64,000 bases of DNA from Malania oleifera (Eukaryota > Streptophyta > Magnoliopsida > Santalales > Ximeniaceae): contig NC_080426.1 in the NCBI RefSeq assembly GCF_029873635.1, positions 54,512,093 to 54,576,092 of the forward strand, given 5' to 3'. How positions within the stretch are numbered: position 1 is the first letter of the stretch; every line of letters begins with the position of its first letter. A program made the translations under genes and the position numbers. Below are positions 35,069 through 45,200 of this stretch, piece after piece. The notes below the pieces were generated by a model. It saw only the letters and a list, made by a program, of their open reading frames with translations. It did not search any database and had not been told where the DNA came from.

Positions 35069-36013
35069 TATCTTTATTTTAATGTTTGTTTTAAATACAT
35101 TGTTGGGATAATTTCATTATTGCATTAAATTTAATGTTTTCTTTATTATTTGAGTAGTTTGCTTTATTCTTCAAGTTTTAATTAATTTGTTGTCTTAATT
35201 TAGTTCACATTTAGTTTATTGTTCTTTTAATTAGTTGTCTTATTTTATTGCTGCAATGAGTTATTGTGTGATTAGTTTGATTTGAAAATTTTGGATTGCA
35301 AGCATGAGTGGCTAAGTTCTATAACTTGGGTTGTGGTTCAATGTCGATTGCTTTCATTGCTTTAGTATTTTTCTTATGATATTATTGTTAAACTTTTATT
35401 TGGCTAAATTCGAAAATTGAAGGCATTGTCGATAAATCGCTGGCTCTTATTTCTTGTTTTGCTGTTGACGTTAGGCACATCAAAACCTTGATTTAATATA
35501 GGATTTTCGTCAATTAATTTTTACATGAAATTCGGTTGATGCTTATTGAGAGTTTTTATTTCCTTTCGTTTAGATGTGGCAAATTTACTTGAGCTTTAGT
35601 CTGAAAATTTCATCTTATTAATACCTTGATTGGATTAACAAGAAGAGGAGTAAGACCTAAGGAATTAGTAAATGGTGGAAACAAAAAGATGTTGAACCCG
35701 TAACAGTGTTTGGTAAATTGTTACAGTTAATCCACTTAGTTTTGGCTGTGTTATGAGATTTATATTTTTGGAAATTTGATAAAAGTTCAATCTCATTTTA
35801 GCATTTTTCTCAAGTACTTCCCATTTTTGTTTACTTTTTTTCAAAAACATAAAAAATCAAAAAGATTTTCACACCACATTTTACTGCAACAAAATTTCAC
35901 TAAACTTTCACAAATACTTTCATACTCAGTGGAACCTGTGGAATACGATCCTGGACTCATCCTTGATACAACTTGACACTTCTGCACTTGGAAACACAAC
36001 TCAGAACGATTCA
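34074..36013 (+). repeat. 3' LTR of the Athila-like element
   Basis: 1940 bp, the partner of 28839-30835. The (GT)n run of the 5' LTR is reduced here to a few units at about 34757. The (CT)n run is about 37 bp (35023-35060). Confidence 0.88.
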
Positions 36014-37062
36014 GTTTGTATAGGGTTTCTCCACATATCTTTATTGATAAATATTATTGGAGAAACTTCACATTGGCTTGTGAATCTTGCACATTCATTG
36101 CAAGATTCCAAAAGCTCACTTGTCTTTATTGCATAAATATTTTTGAGCATAAACCCTAAATCTCCAGCACTTTACTTTTCAAAAACATATTTTTGGAGAT
36201 TTTATTTGTGGGCTTTTGAGATATTTGGAAAACACATATTGCATATTTCATTTTTATCAAAGATCATATTTATTTATTTTGGGAAAAATTATTTGAAGGA
36301 AAAATCCTAAGTTCTCCTACACTTTACTTTAAAAATATTTTTTTGTAGAAATTTATATTTGGATTTAAATCTTTGAAGTTCTTAACATATATATCATTTT
36401 TAAAGATTGAAAATTATCTTTAGAGAAATACCCATACTCACTGGAGCTTTATGTCATATCATATGTGAGTGCATATCGTGCCTCATTGTGTACATTCTAT
36501 GTTTTTAGAAGCGTTTATTTGTATGAAATATATTTGAATATCTTTGTATTCCAGGCATGGCCTAAAGAGGGAGACTAGCCCTATTAAGAGTCTTGGATTA
36601 GCTCAGATCCGATTAGGAAAGCTAGGATTTGCACCATCTTGTAAAGTGTGTACGAGATTAGTTCAGACCCATTTAGGAGAACTAAGAGCACCGTCTTGTA
36701 AGGTGTGGTTATAGGTTGGGCTCAGCCCTGTAGTGTGAGTTGGGGTTTACCTTGCCTAGTAAAGAGAGGTTGTCATTGGTGTCACTCCATCCGTTAAGTG
36801 ATCACTTAGTGGAATCCTCTTACTTGTTAACTTAAGGCGGGAACATAGGTTGAATTGGCTAAACCTCGATAACAAATATCTGTATCACTCTCTTTCCCTA
36901 TGCTCTTTATTTTCTGTATTTGTATGCTTATATTTGTTGTGGGAATTAGACTCTATTTAGAAAGACCTTAGGTTGTGTGATATTGACTATGGTCTTTATC
37001 TAACCTAAGAAGTTTTTAAATTTCCAATTCACCCCTCTCTTAGGATTACGCCAATTCCAACA
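36014..37062 (+). mobile_element. SIRE-like Copia LTR, second piece (continuation of 27760-28838)
   Basis: Resumes with the second GTTTG target copy. It contains the family-conserved block (36776-36874) and ends TACGCCAATTCCAACA at 37062. The following TGATGACATG belongs to a Copia polymerase. Confidence 0.75.
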
Positions 37063-37745
37063 TGATGACATGCCAATTTCTAGGAAGATTTTGACTGAGG
37101 TTAATCAGTTAGAAACTCTGTTGAGAAAGGAATTTGACATAAAGGTTTTGGGTACAACCAAGAATATTCTAGGGTTGGAGATTTGCAAGGATAGAGCTGC
37201 AGGGAGATTGAGATTATCTCACGGTAGCTTTGTGGACATAATTGCAAGGAGATTGTGGTTATCTCAAGGAAGTTTTGTGGAGAAGGTAATTGAGGGGTTT
37301 AGCATAGTTAATGTTAAACCGGTCACTGGTACACCGTTGGCAAATCAATGTAAACTGTTTACCGTTTAGTACCCAAGGACGAACGGTGATGTTCGGGGAC
37401 ATGTCAAAGGTCTGCTATGTCAGTGCAGTGGGGTGCATCGACGGAAAACAAAGTGAACTATCAATTAAGAGATTCGTGGATGCAGACTACGCAAGGGACT
37501 TGGATGACAAGAGGGTCTACAACAGGATATTTTGTGGGAGAGCCTATTTGTTGGAAGTCCAGGGTACAGTCTCAGGTTGCACTTTCAACAACTAAGTCGG
37601 AGTATTTGGCAATGGATGAGGCTGCCAAGGTAGCATTGTGGTTTAAAGGATCGTTCAAGAAGCTGGGTATTCAGTTAGGTGGAGTTCTTGCTACCACATA
37701 CAAGTTCAAGCATCTCTTAGACTTGGTTTACGTCTCCAGGTGCTA
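37063..37745 (+). pseudogene. Copia pol fragment: end of reverse transcriptase plus RNase H
   Basis: The sequence starts within the catalytic YVDDM motif of a Ty1/copia reverse transcriptase (D-D-M-P-I remains). It goes on with a match to the thumb region: EFDIKVLGTTKNILGLEICK, a roughly 45-bp repeated segment giving two LSHGSFV/LSQGSFV copies, then KPVTGTPLANQ. After a frameshift, RNase H remnants follow in two frames: FVDADYARDLDDKR (about 37470) and STTGYFVGEPICWKSR...ALSTTKSEYLAMDEAAK (about 37520-37640). These are the classic D-A-D-Y-A-x-D and S-T-x-x-E-Y motifs. The 5' half of pol is cut off by the LTR ending at 37062. Not functional. Confidence 0.85.
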
Positions 37746-37839
37746 GACGGGAGGTGGTCTCAATCTGCTGTCTTGGGTGGAGCAACGGGTTATGCTTTCA
37801 CATTTCTCCTAAGTGGTGAATGTTCACCAAGCTAGAGGT

Positions 37840-38429
37840 TGTTGGATATGAGGCTCATATTGACTGGAATGCATGCACCGGGAAAGTATGGTGAAGCAAA
37901 AAAGCAAGGTAATTGAGCTGCAGGAAGAAATTGTCAATGATTGGGTCGACGATTACAATTTGTAGAAGAAACAGCTCTCAGTAGATATCCATCGCCAATT
38001 TCAGGGGAACCAACAATAGTTTCAGTCCATATTGTCGACGTTTTGCTAAAACTGTGGATAGATTTTTTCGGAATTGGGGGAGATCAGTAAATTGGGGGAT
38101 TTGGAGAATTTTCTTTCGAAATTTGCTACAAAAGTATTTTAGATGAATTCTAAGTCTTCTGTACGCATAGGGTTAGATATATAAACTATATTTATTAACC
38201 CTTAATGTAAGCTTGACATGCTTGATGAATTGATAGTGAAAATCAACCACTTGCTCCCATAGACGTAGGCACATTGCCGAACCACGTAATTTCTTGTATA
38301 GTTGATTTTATTATTTTCCATTATTCTTGTTATGATTGTTTGTTCCGTATATTCATCGCTGAGTGTTTGCATTATTTGTTCCAGATTCGAGTTGTGTGTG
38401 TTTCTGCTGCGCATTCAAATCAGCAAACA
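37840..38429 (+). mobile_element. Probable 3' LTR of the truncated Copia element
   Basis: Follows the RNase H remnant and a short purine-rich GCTAGAGGT. It begins TGTTGGATATGAGG and ends near CAGCAAACA. It has a TATA-like GATATATAAACTA at about 38176. CGAACCACGTAATTTCTTG and TTGTTCCGTATATTCATC (38279-38360) are typical of the R/U5 region of short plant Copia LTRs. No second LTR is in the window, so the ends are approximate. Confidence 0.55.
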
Positions 38430-39052
38430 TTTATCATCTACGTAATATTATCCAATCCCTTGAAGTCTTAAAAATCATCGGGTCTAATATCAACATGATA
38501 TACATAAATAAATACCAACTTAACCTAAACCCTTTAGATCATAAGATCTTGAACCTCCAACTACATACATATAAATATTTATCATTTTTTAAATAGAGAC
38601 AAACTCATAAGTAAAATTATATAACTGCAAGCTCAATTGGGGAAACTTAAAAGTACTTAATTACATGTCATAGAAACATCCTACCCCTTCAATATCTCTA
38701 AAACGGTGCTTTTTTCCCCGTTGGCTAGCTTAAATTCATCAAAGAGATGAAGTCATAAAAAGCTAATAATTAAACATGAGAGAGAGAGAGAGAGAGAGAG
38801 AGGATATTTATAGCTTCAAGGCGCAGACTGAAATGCATTTAAAGAAGGAAGAGACGTCAGAACTGATGAAAGAACATTAGCTCTGTACCAAACACATAGC
38901 GTTACATTGCAATTACATTCGGTGCTGTCCAAAAATGGAACGACAAGAAAGAGAGAACGGCAGAGAAACGCAGCCAGTAGCCACCAACCCCCATTAAATT
39001 AATCTGAGGTTTAAATTTTAAGGTAGAAACAATTCAAAAATACTACATACGC
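38430..39052. other. Host sequence downstream of the R3-MYB gene
   Basis: No coding frame recognised. On the minus strand, 38880-39052 is the likely 3' untranslated region of the MYB gene. An (AG)n repeat lies at 38777-38802. On the minus strand it is preceded by GCTATAAATATCC (38803-38815), which looks like a TATA box followed by a pyrimidine patch. Confidence 0.5.
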
Positions 39053-40715
39053 TCAACTCTTTTTCCGTCTATTGGCGAATCCTTCTCCATGTCTCATTAT
39101 CCAAAACCTCTCTATTTCTTCTGCTTTCCTCCCAGGAATTCTCCCTGCTATTATTCCCCACCTGACTCATCTCAATCAAAACATAATAAATACATCAAAA
39201 CTTCAGTGCAACCTCTTGCAAAATTATTAAAAATCAAGGCACTACTCTTAATTCAAATGGATTACAAAAGAAAAACAATAATAATCATGTAGATAACAAA
39301 TTACATGAATTATTTTTACCAATCGTTCAAAACGCTCCTAAATTTTAATAATAATTTATATTTTTTTCATTTCCAAACGAATTCATTCAGTTGTGAAAAA
39401 TAATTTATAATTTTTTATTTAAAATGTTTTCAAATAATTATAAAAAAAACATCTTATTTTCTATTTTTTAGCATTTTGGATGTAAAAGTTGGGAAATATT
39501 TTTATTCTTTATTGAAAAATGATATAATATTTTTGTCATTATTTAAAAAATAAAAATAAAAATTATTTTCAAAACTAAATATATTTTTTTTCTTCACGTG
39601 AAAACTTCAGCCAACGACGACCCCTTTAAACCCCCGGTGTGACACCAAATCTACGGATCAGCGACCTTCCCCCCTAATGCGCCGCTCAATGTTAATCCGA
39701 ATGTGGTTCACACTTTGGTTTGCTTTCAGGAAGTGGTTACTCTCCCATGGCCTTCCCTTTACATCATGTGGATGAGACCCCTCGAGGGGCTACAAAGCGC
39801 ACCAAGACCTTGTCACCGTTAGGAATCGAACTCCGATGCTCATGTTATCTCCGCCTGCTTTACCACCGTGCCTTGCCCATGGGGGCTCAAAACTAAATAT
39901 TTATTGAGTCGACGCTCTATGGTTCTATTATTTAAAAAAGATAGAAAGCTATGAAAACATTCTGAAATTCAAAATTAAAATTGGTTTATCAATTTGGTAC
40001 ATTTTAGAAAAAAAAAAAAAATTTAAATTGAGACAAGATGATCTTGCATGAATTCTAAGTCTTAATTTTAAATTTAAATAGATTTAAACAAATTTTAATA
40101 TAAATTTTATATTATATTTTATTCAAACCTAAGTTGCTCCAAAAATAAAAGCTAAGAATATTTTTAAAAAAAAGAAAAAGAAAAAAAGAGAGAGCAATGA
40201 CAGAAGCACACAAAGTCAAACAAAGGAAGTATAGATAGGCACAGGGGACTTTCTTCGAATATGCAGAGCACGAAAAGCAGCAACAAACCATTAATTTCTA
40301 ACCTTTGATTCTCTATGTCCCCATTTCAAATCAAATCAAATCAAAAAAACCAATATATATCCCAAACTGTACTGCAAGCTTTTCCAATCGCTTCCTTATT
40401 AACTTACCTGTCTCCAACGAGCTTGTGCATTCTGTAGATAAGATCTTCCTCCTGCTCTGTCATGTTTATGATCTCCCACTCGATACTGCTCACCTCTGCA
40501 AGAGAGAGAGAGAGAGAGAGAGAGGCGGAAGGTAAGATTTTCACTCCTATGTACGGACAATTCAATGACAGCAGAAGGAATTAATGAATGTGTATGTAAG
40601 AGCCCAAAGAGGAAAGCGGTGTAGCCAGAGAAAAAAAAGGTAAAAGAAAACACGCACCTTCGGAGCAACAACTTTGGTGGGTAGTCTTGGTCTGCTTCCG
40701 GCGACGCTTATCCAT
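39053..40715 (-). CDS. CPC-like: R3-MYB transcription factor, CAPRICE/TRIPTYCHON-like (3 exons)
   Basis: Spliced CDS: exon 1 40715-40658, exon 2 40495-40408, exon 3 39161-39053. All introns are GT-AG; the joins fall in a GAG (Glu20) and an AGG (Arg49) codon and keep frame, giving 84 residues. Start MDKRRRKQTK; a single MYB R3 repeat spans about residues 21-70 with Trp26, Trp50 and Trp69. The segment VGDRWGIIAGRIPGRKAEEI is hallmark CPC/TRY/ETC sequence, followed by a basic FANRRKK tail. The length and exon pattern fit the family. Such proteins lack an activation domain; they bind R-type bHLH partners, displace R2R3-MYBs and repress trichome (and in roots non-hair) fate in the nucleus. The bHLH motif [DE]Lx2[RK]x3Lx6Lx3R is present at 37-56, with Ile52 in place of the third Leu. 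The W-x-M (69, 71) linked to CPC movement is kept. Transcript and function are inferred; the fit is strong. Confidence 0.93.
39162..40407 (-). other. Intron 2 of the R3-MYB gene
   Basis: 1246 bp between donor CAG|GTAAGTT and acceptor GAGTCAG|G. It holds a SINE (39583-39886) and A/T-rich low-complexity DNA (39340-39560, 40000-40190). No other gene is seen. Confidence 0.85.
39583..39886 (-). mobile_element. tRNA-derived SINE with 14-bp target duplication
   Basis: On the minus strand the head reads GCCCCCATGGGCAAGGCACGG (an A-box-like region) and, about 40 bases on, GAGTTCGATTCC (a B box). It ends in a short A tail (GAAGAAAAAAAAT). It is flanked by perfect copies of TCAAAACTAAATAT at 39569-39582 and 39887-39900. 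This is the structure of a reverse-transcribed Pol III transcript inserted by a LINE-type endonuclease. It lies in MYB intron 2 in the same orientation as the gene. I cannot assign it to a named SINE family. Confidence 0.8.
40496..40657 (-). other. Intron 1 of the R3-MYB gene
   Basis: 162 bp, donor GAAG|GTGCGT, acceptor TTGCAG|AG. The polypyrimidine tract is a (CT)12 microsatellite (plus-strand AG at 40501-40524) that ends 2 bases before the TTGCAG. Confidence 0.9.
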
Positions 40716-40850
40716 AATTTACGTTAGCAGAAAGAATTTGTGAGAAGGGGGTGAGGAAGAATTAGAGAGAGTTGTGTCTGGAAAGGAAGAATAATTCGCG
40801 CACATTTAAGACAACTTGCCCACAAAGGACTTTGTCAATTTATTTAACCG
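40716..40850 (-). promoter_or_regulatory. 5' leader and candidate core promoter of the R3-MYB gene
   Basis: On the minus strand a TATA-like TTAAATAAATTG (about 40836-40847) lies about 120 bases before the ATG. It is followed by a pyrimidine-rich leader (CTCTCTCTAATTCTTCCTCAC). The weak TATA match makes the start site uncertain. Confidence 0.35.
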
Positions 40851-42138
40851 AGGATGGTTAAGTTTTTCACTGGTTCCAATGGATGAACATAATAGGAAAA
40901 AGAGCTGCCATGCGTGAGCACCAAAGGGGGCGGAACGACAGGTCCTACCAAACAAACAAAACCAGTCAGTCGGCAACCCATCGGGAAAAATATTATATAT
41001 ATGAGCATAAAATAAAGCTTAGGTTGACTTATGGTTGTCCCCGTGTTTTTATCTTTGATGATCCTAGTTAAGAAAACAGAGGTCAATTAAAGGGTACTAA
41101 ATCGGCACTTTTATGAGATGAAATGACAATATTAGTCTTGTTGGGGTGGGGCGCCAATGCTACAAATTAAGGGTTTTGAATAGGGGTATAAGTGTCTTTT
41201 CATCCCACTGGCCATTCATTAGGGTACTGAGTACTTGATTGATTCTGACGCTTGGATGAAAGCATGACTTGTGTCCCATGCCAAGCCATGCATTATCAGT
41301 GGAGAACACCCATTCATTCTATCGCATTCATAAGCTAGTTTCCTTTAGTGTGGTTTAATGTTCAGTTAAAGTTGTTTAAGTTACAGTAATAAGCATAATT
41401 TTGAATGAGTTATCATATCACCCAGGCAATTAAAGTAATTGAGGATAATTATAAGATCAGATCATCCGATCTAATAATGGATAAACAAGATTTTGGAAAA
41501 ATATGTGTTGAGTTAAAGTAGTAAGAACAAGCAACTAGTATGCAGTACAAGTAGCCTAGTACTACCGAACTAGAAGTTAGTTTTTCAAACATTACGACAA
41601 TGAAATCATTCTGAATCGAATCAAATCAATCATTCTAATAAGAAAAGTGCAACACCTATGACGGATGTAGAAAATTTAAAATATTATCATGCAATTCACA
41701 AAAAAAAAAAAAAATGCTAAAAAACTCTTCATAAACGATCAAATAGAAATCGATGTACTGATTAAACATGCTTTATAATCATCTCTATCACTAAAAGTAG
41801 ATACATGTGCACATAAATAGCAGTATGATGATTCATATCTAAGTTTTTGTATCTATGAGTGACTAATTTACTATGCTCTTACTTATACTACTAATCCTTT
41901 TACTAGCTTAAATTATCATAAATACGATTTATCGCTAACATATGCCAAAGATTGATGTGCATATGTACACTCCAGTTTCCACACCTAAACTTTTTTATTA
42001 ATTTAGACATAATCTTCTCTTGAACATTCTTTGATGAATTTTTATCTAGTAGGCTTTTAGATCGGCCTTCCCTTATCAATATTTTCTTTCTATTAAAACC
42101 CTATATGCTTAAAAAAAAATTGTATTATTAATTGATAG
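40851..42138. other. Host intergenic DNA upstream of the R3-MYB gene
   Basis: AT-rich sequence without a credible ORF, RNA gene or LTR signature that I can recognise. It presumably contains the distal promoter of the MYB gene. Confidence 0.5.
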
Positions 42139-43563
42139 TGTAGGCACTCAATTTTAATCATGTCACCCCAAGAAAACCCAACACGACAAAACTTGACTTT
42201 GAGTCCTAAACAAGCCCTCTATCAAAATCAAGACCCTAATTCCCCAATTGAAGTCCTTTTGATTCTAGGTAGTCAAGTCCCTTACAAATGTCAGAAAATT
42301 AGTTCGAAATTGAGTCTTAAAGATTTTTTATCCGAGTTTTGATTTTTCGGTTTAAAAACAAGTTGTTAGGCCGAGTCCTTTTTTTATTAATTAGGTTCTC
42401 TTAGTTGCAAAATTAATCTCTGTTTCCCTTAGGTTACGTATTATGGTTCAAGTCTTAAAAAACCAAAAATTAAGCCCTTTTGAACTAAGTTTATTCGACT
42501 TTGTTTAATTTCAAAATTAGTTTTCTTTTCAAAACTAGGTTTTCTTGTATTAGGTTTTCAAAAATGAGTCCTCATAATTAAAGTCTCCAAAACTTTTAGT
42601 CAAGATATTTAGGTTTTAGAATTTTGTCCTCTCATTTTGAAAGTCTAGTTTTTCATTTGAGTCTAGGGATTTTGAATTGAGTCATCCTAACTTCTGGAAT
42701 TGAGTTTTCATATTTAAATAGAGTCCTTTAAGTTGAAGTATCTAAATTATAAATTGAGATTTGTAGCGTGTGAATTCAGTATTTGATTTTGGTTGGGGTT
42801 TTTGTTTGGGTATTAAAGTCATGTTTTATTAACCTTTGTTTTCGTGGGACAAAGTAGGACTTTGGTTTTTGGGTCAAAGTTGGTTCATAAAGAGTACGTG
42901 AGGTCACATTTTATTACAACAAAGGGAATGAGGGCACGTGCAGTAGATGTGCACACTAGAATAAAAATAAAAGGCAAACTTACATTCAAAAAAAAAAAAA
43001 CAAAAAACAAAAAACATGAAATAACATTGCAAAGTACAAAATATATACACGGAAATGTAAGTTACAGGGGAATGAAAAGTTGTACAAAGTGATGTTGCAC
43101 GAAAGAAAACCTATGGGTACATATAGGTTGAGGTTGCCAAAAGTATAAATAAAAATGCATAAAAATTGCAAACAAAAAAATAAAAGACAATTCTATGCCC
43201 GCCATTCTTGCGTTGCCACCTGGATTACCCAGTCCACCTGCGCAAGGAGGAGAGAATAAAATCAGTTTGTAGTAGAAAAGAAAATACAAAAAAAAAAAAA
43301 AAACAAAAAAAAAAAACAAAATGAAAGATACCAAGCCCTCCTATCCTTGAAGGCCACATGGAAGAGCCCTGAAAGCCCACCACTCCTATAATTCCACTTG
43401 GATCTCCTGAATCACCTGTGCACTGAAAGGAATTAGTTGGTTAGAAGGAATTTCAAAAATGGAAATGGAAATTCACGTGTGCAAGGAAGAGAGGAAACCT
43501 GGAAAATAATATTCCCTCTCTAACATTCCGTTATGGGGAAATTGGCGCCAAAGGCCACCCCAA

Positions 43564-43583
43564 ACTCCCTATAAATAGGGAGT
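43564..43583 (+). promoter_or_regulatory. TATA box inside a perfect inverted repeat (LTR promoter)
   Basis: ACTCCCTATAAATAGGGAGT: 8-bp arms around TAAA, with TATAAATA spanning the centre. Downstream, GAGTCTCAGCACTGTAACAAG leads into a purine-rich transcribed region. Confidence 0.65.
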
Positions 43584-44229
43584 CTCAGCACTGTAACAAG
43601 ACAACCAGGGGAGCATAGAATTACTCTGTGAAAATAGATAGAGAAAGAGAGAAAGAAAAACAAAGCATAAAGAAACCCTGCGGGAATTGGGAGAGAGAGG
43701 AAGTTAGAGAGCAGAGAGAGACTTTGCTGAAGAAGAGGACAGAAGGGAAGGGCGGGAATAAGTGAAAGCTCTGCATTACATACTGCAGAGAGAGAGAAAA
43801 CTCTAAAGAATTCAGAACACAAAGAGCAAAGGAGGAGGAGCTAAGTGGAATTGCTAGGAACTAGACCTCAGAGCAGACAACTAGGTTACTCAGATAGACA
43901 TAGGAGAGAGGAGTAAAGAAGGAGGAGATAAAGTTCGAGGTAAAAACCTACTTACCGTTTGGGCTACATACCGAATTAAGATGTGTAGTGTATAAGTGTG
44001 AGTAGAGGTGCCTCTGGTTTTGAATTTGGGTTCAAACCCCTACCCAAACCCGTATTGGAATTGAGAACCAAACCCTCAGCTATGTGACCCAAACCCCTTG
44101 ACCTAAGCTCGGGTTTGGGTTCAAAGCCCGCTGACCCTATTTTAAAAGACCAGTCCAATCTGCTTTTAAAAAATTAACCGAGACCTGTTATTGAAATTAC
44201 CCAGCCTAGTACCTATTTTGAACTAGCCC

Positions 44230-44445
44230 AAGCCCTGTTTTGAAATTCAAATTGGGTTGACCCGTTTTTAAAAATCCACGTGGGCTTTGTTTTGAAATTT
44301 AAATTGGGTTGGACCGTTTTGAAAGTCCATGTGGGCTTTGTTTTAAAATACAAATGGGCTAGCCCGTTTTGTTTTTTTTAAATCAAAAGAGGACTTGTTT
44401 TAAAATTTGAATTGGGCTGGTCCTATTTTTAAAGTTATTTGGGTC
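44230..44445 (+). repeat. Degenerate tandem repeat, unit about 55-60 bp, about 4 copies
   Basis: Units begin GGGCTTTGTTTTGAAATT, continue with AATTGGGTTGACCCGTTTT and a CCACGTGGGC-like spacer. The four copies lie in the transcribed part of the Tat/Ogre-type LTR and diverge by substitutions and small indels. Confidence 0.7.
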
Positions 44446-45059
44446 CTATTTTTTAAAGGGAGCAGACCGGCTCAGAGCCTACTTAAAACCAAGGCCCAAC
44501 TCTAAACATACCCCCCGACCCACTCGAGTTTCAAACCTCAGCCCATTTTAATTCAAAAACCTAGAGGCCCTAATTGAGTTTCAAAACCCAAAAGATGACA
44601 TGTGACTTAAGCACGTGATAGAGCCTACGTGGCTCACTCAGGGTTCCTCGAGTCCACTTATCTCACTCGGGTTGACTCGCACGAGTCAGCCCCAGTTTGA
44701 CTCACACACTCATTGGGTTGACTCACATGAGTCAGCCTGGTTTTCACTCACCAAGACCAATTCGAGATAACTCGTCTTTACCCTCGCACATACAATCGAA
44801 ACCCTAAAACAAAGCCATCATCATCACGCAGATCAACACATCACACACATCACCAGTATTTTTCATAGCAAGAAACAAACAAAAAAAGGAAGAAAAGAGA
44901 AGAGAAAACAGAATAAAAAAAACATTAAAAAAAATTATCTTTCTGAGGATCCCTTTCTCTTTCTATTGAACACGGGATCAATCTGGGAAGTCTTGGATCT
45001 TCCCCATTTTCTGATTACCAGGATCTCAAGCCTCATTTTGGCCTACAACAGAGAGAGTA

Positions 45060-45200
45060 AAAGAACATGAAGAGTGAGGAGACTGAAAGGGCTTTTGTCT
45101 GAGAAAGAAGAGAAAGGGGAATAGAGAGTGTGAGAGAAGAGAGGAAGATGAGAGATGAGAGAAGAGAGAAGAGAGAAGAGAGAAGAGAGAGGGAGGGTAT
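45060..45200 (+). repeat. Purine tract with GAGAGAA(G)-type short repeats
   Basis: Almost pure A/G. AGAGAAG units are tandem at about 45151-45190. The minus-strand Ser/Leu-rich open frames across it are artefacts of low complexity. Confidence 0.8.

Larger units (their letters stand above)
28839..36013 (+). mobile_element. Athila-like Gypsy retrotransposon, gag-only, with perfect target duplication
   Basis: TGATTACGCG to CGATTCA, flanked by GTTTG at 28834-28838 and 36014-36018. Two LTRs of about 1.95-2.0 kb enclose a 3.2-kb internal region. That region holds a primer site, a degenerate Athila-type gag and a 3' non-coding region ending in AATTGGGGGGTG. No protease, reverse transcriptase or integrase is detectable. 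It splits a SIRE-like LTR. Confidence 0.88.

Noticed and set aside
39815-39886. Possible tRNA gene (B-box GTTCGATTCC on the minus strand)
   Set aside because: It lacks a closed acceptor stem and sits at the head of a 304-bp unit with an A tail and 14-bp target duplications, so it is the tRNA-derived part of a SINE.
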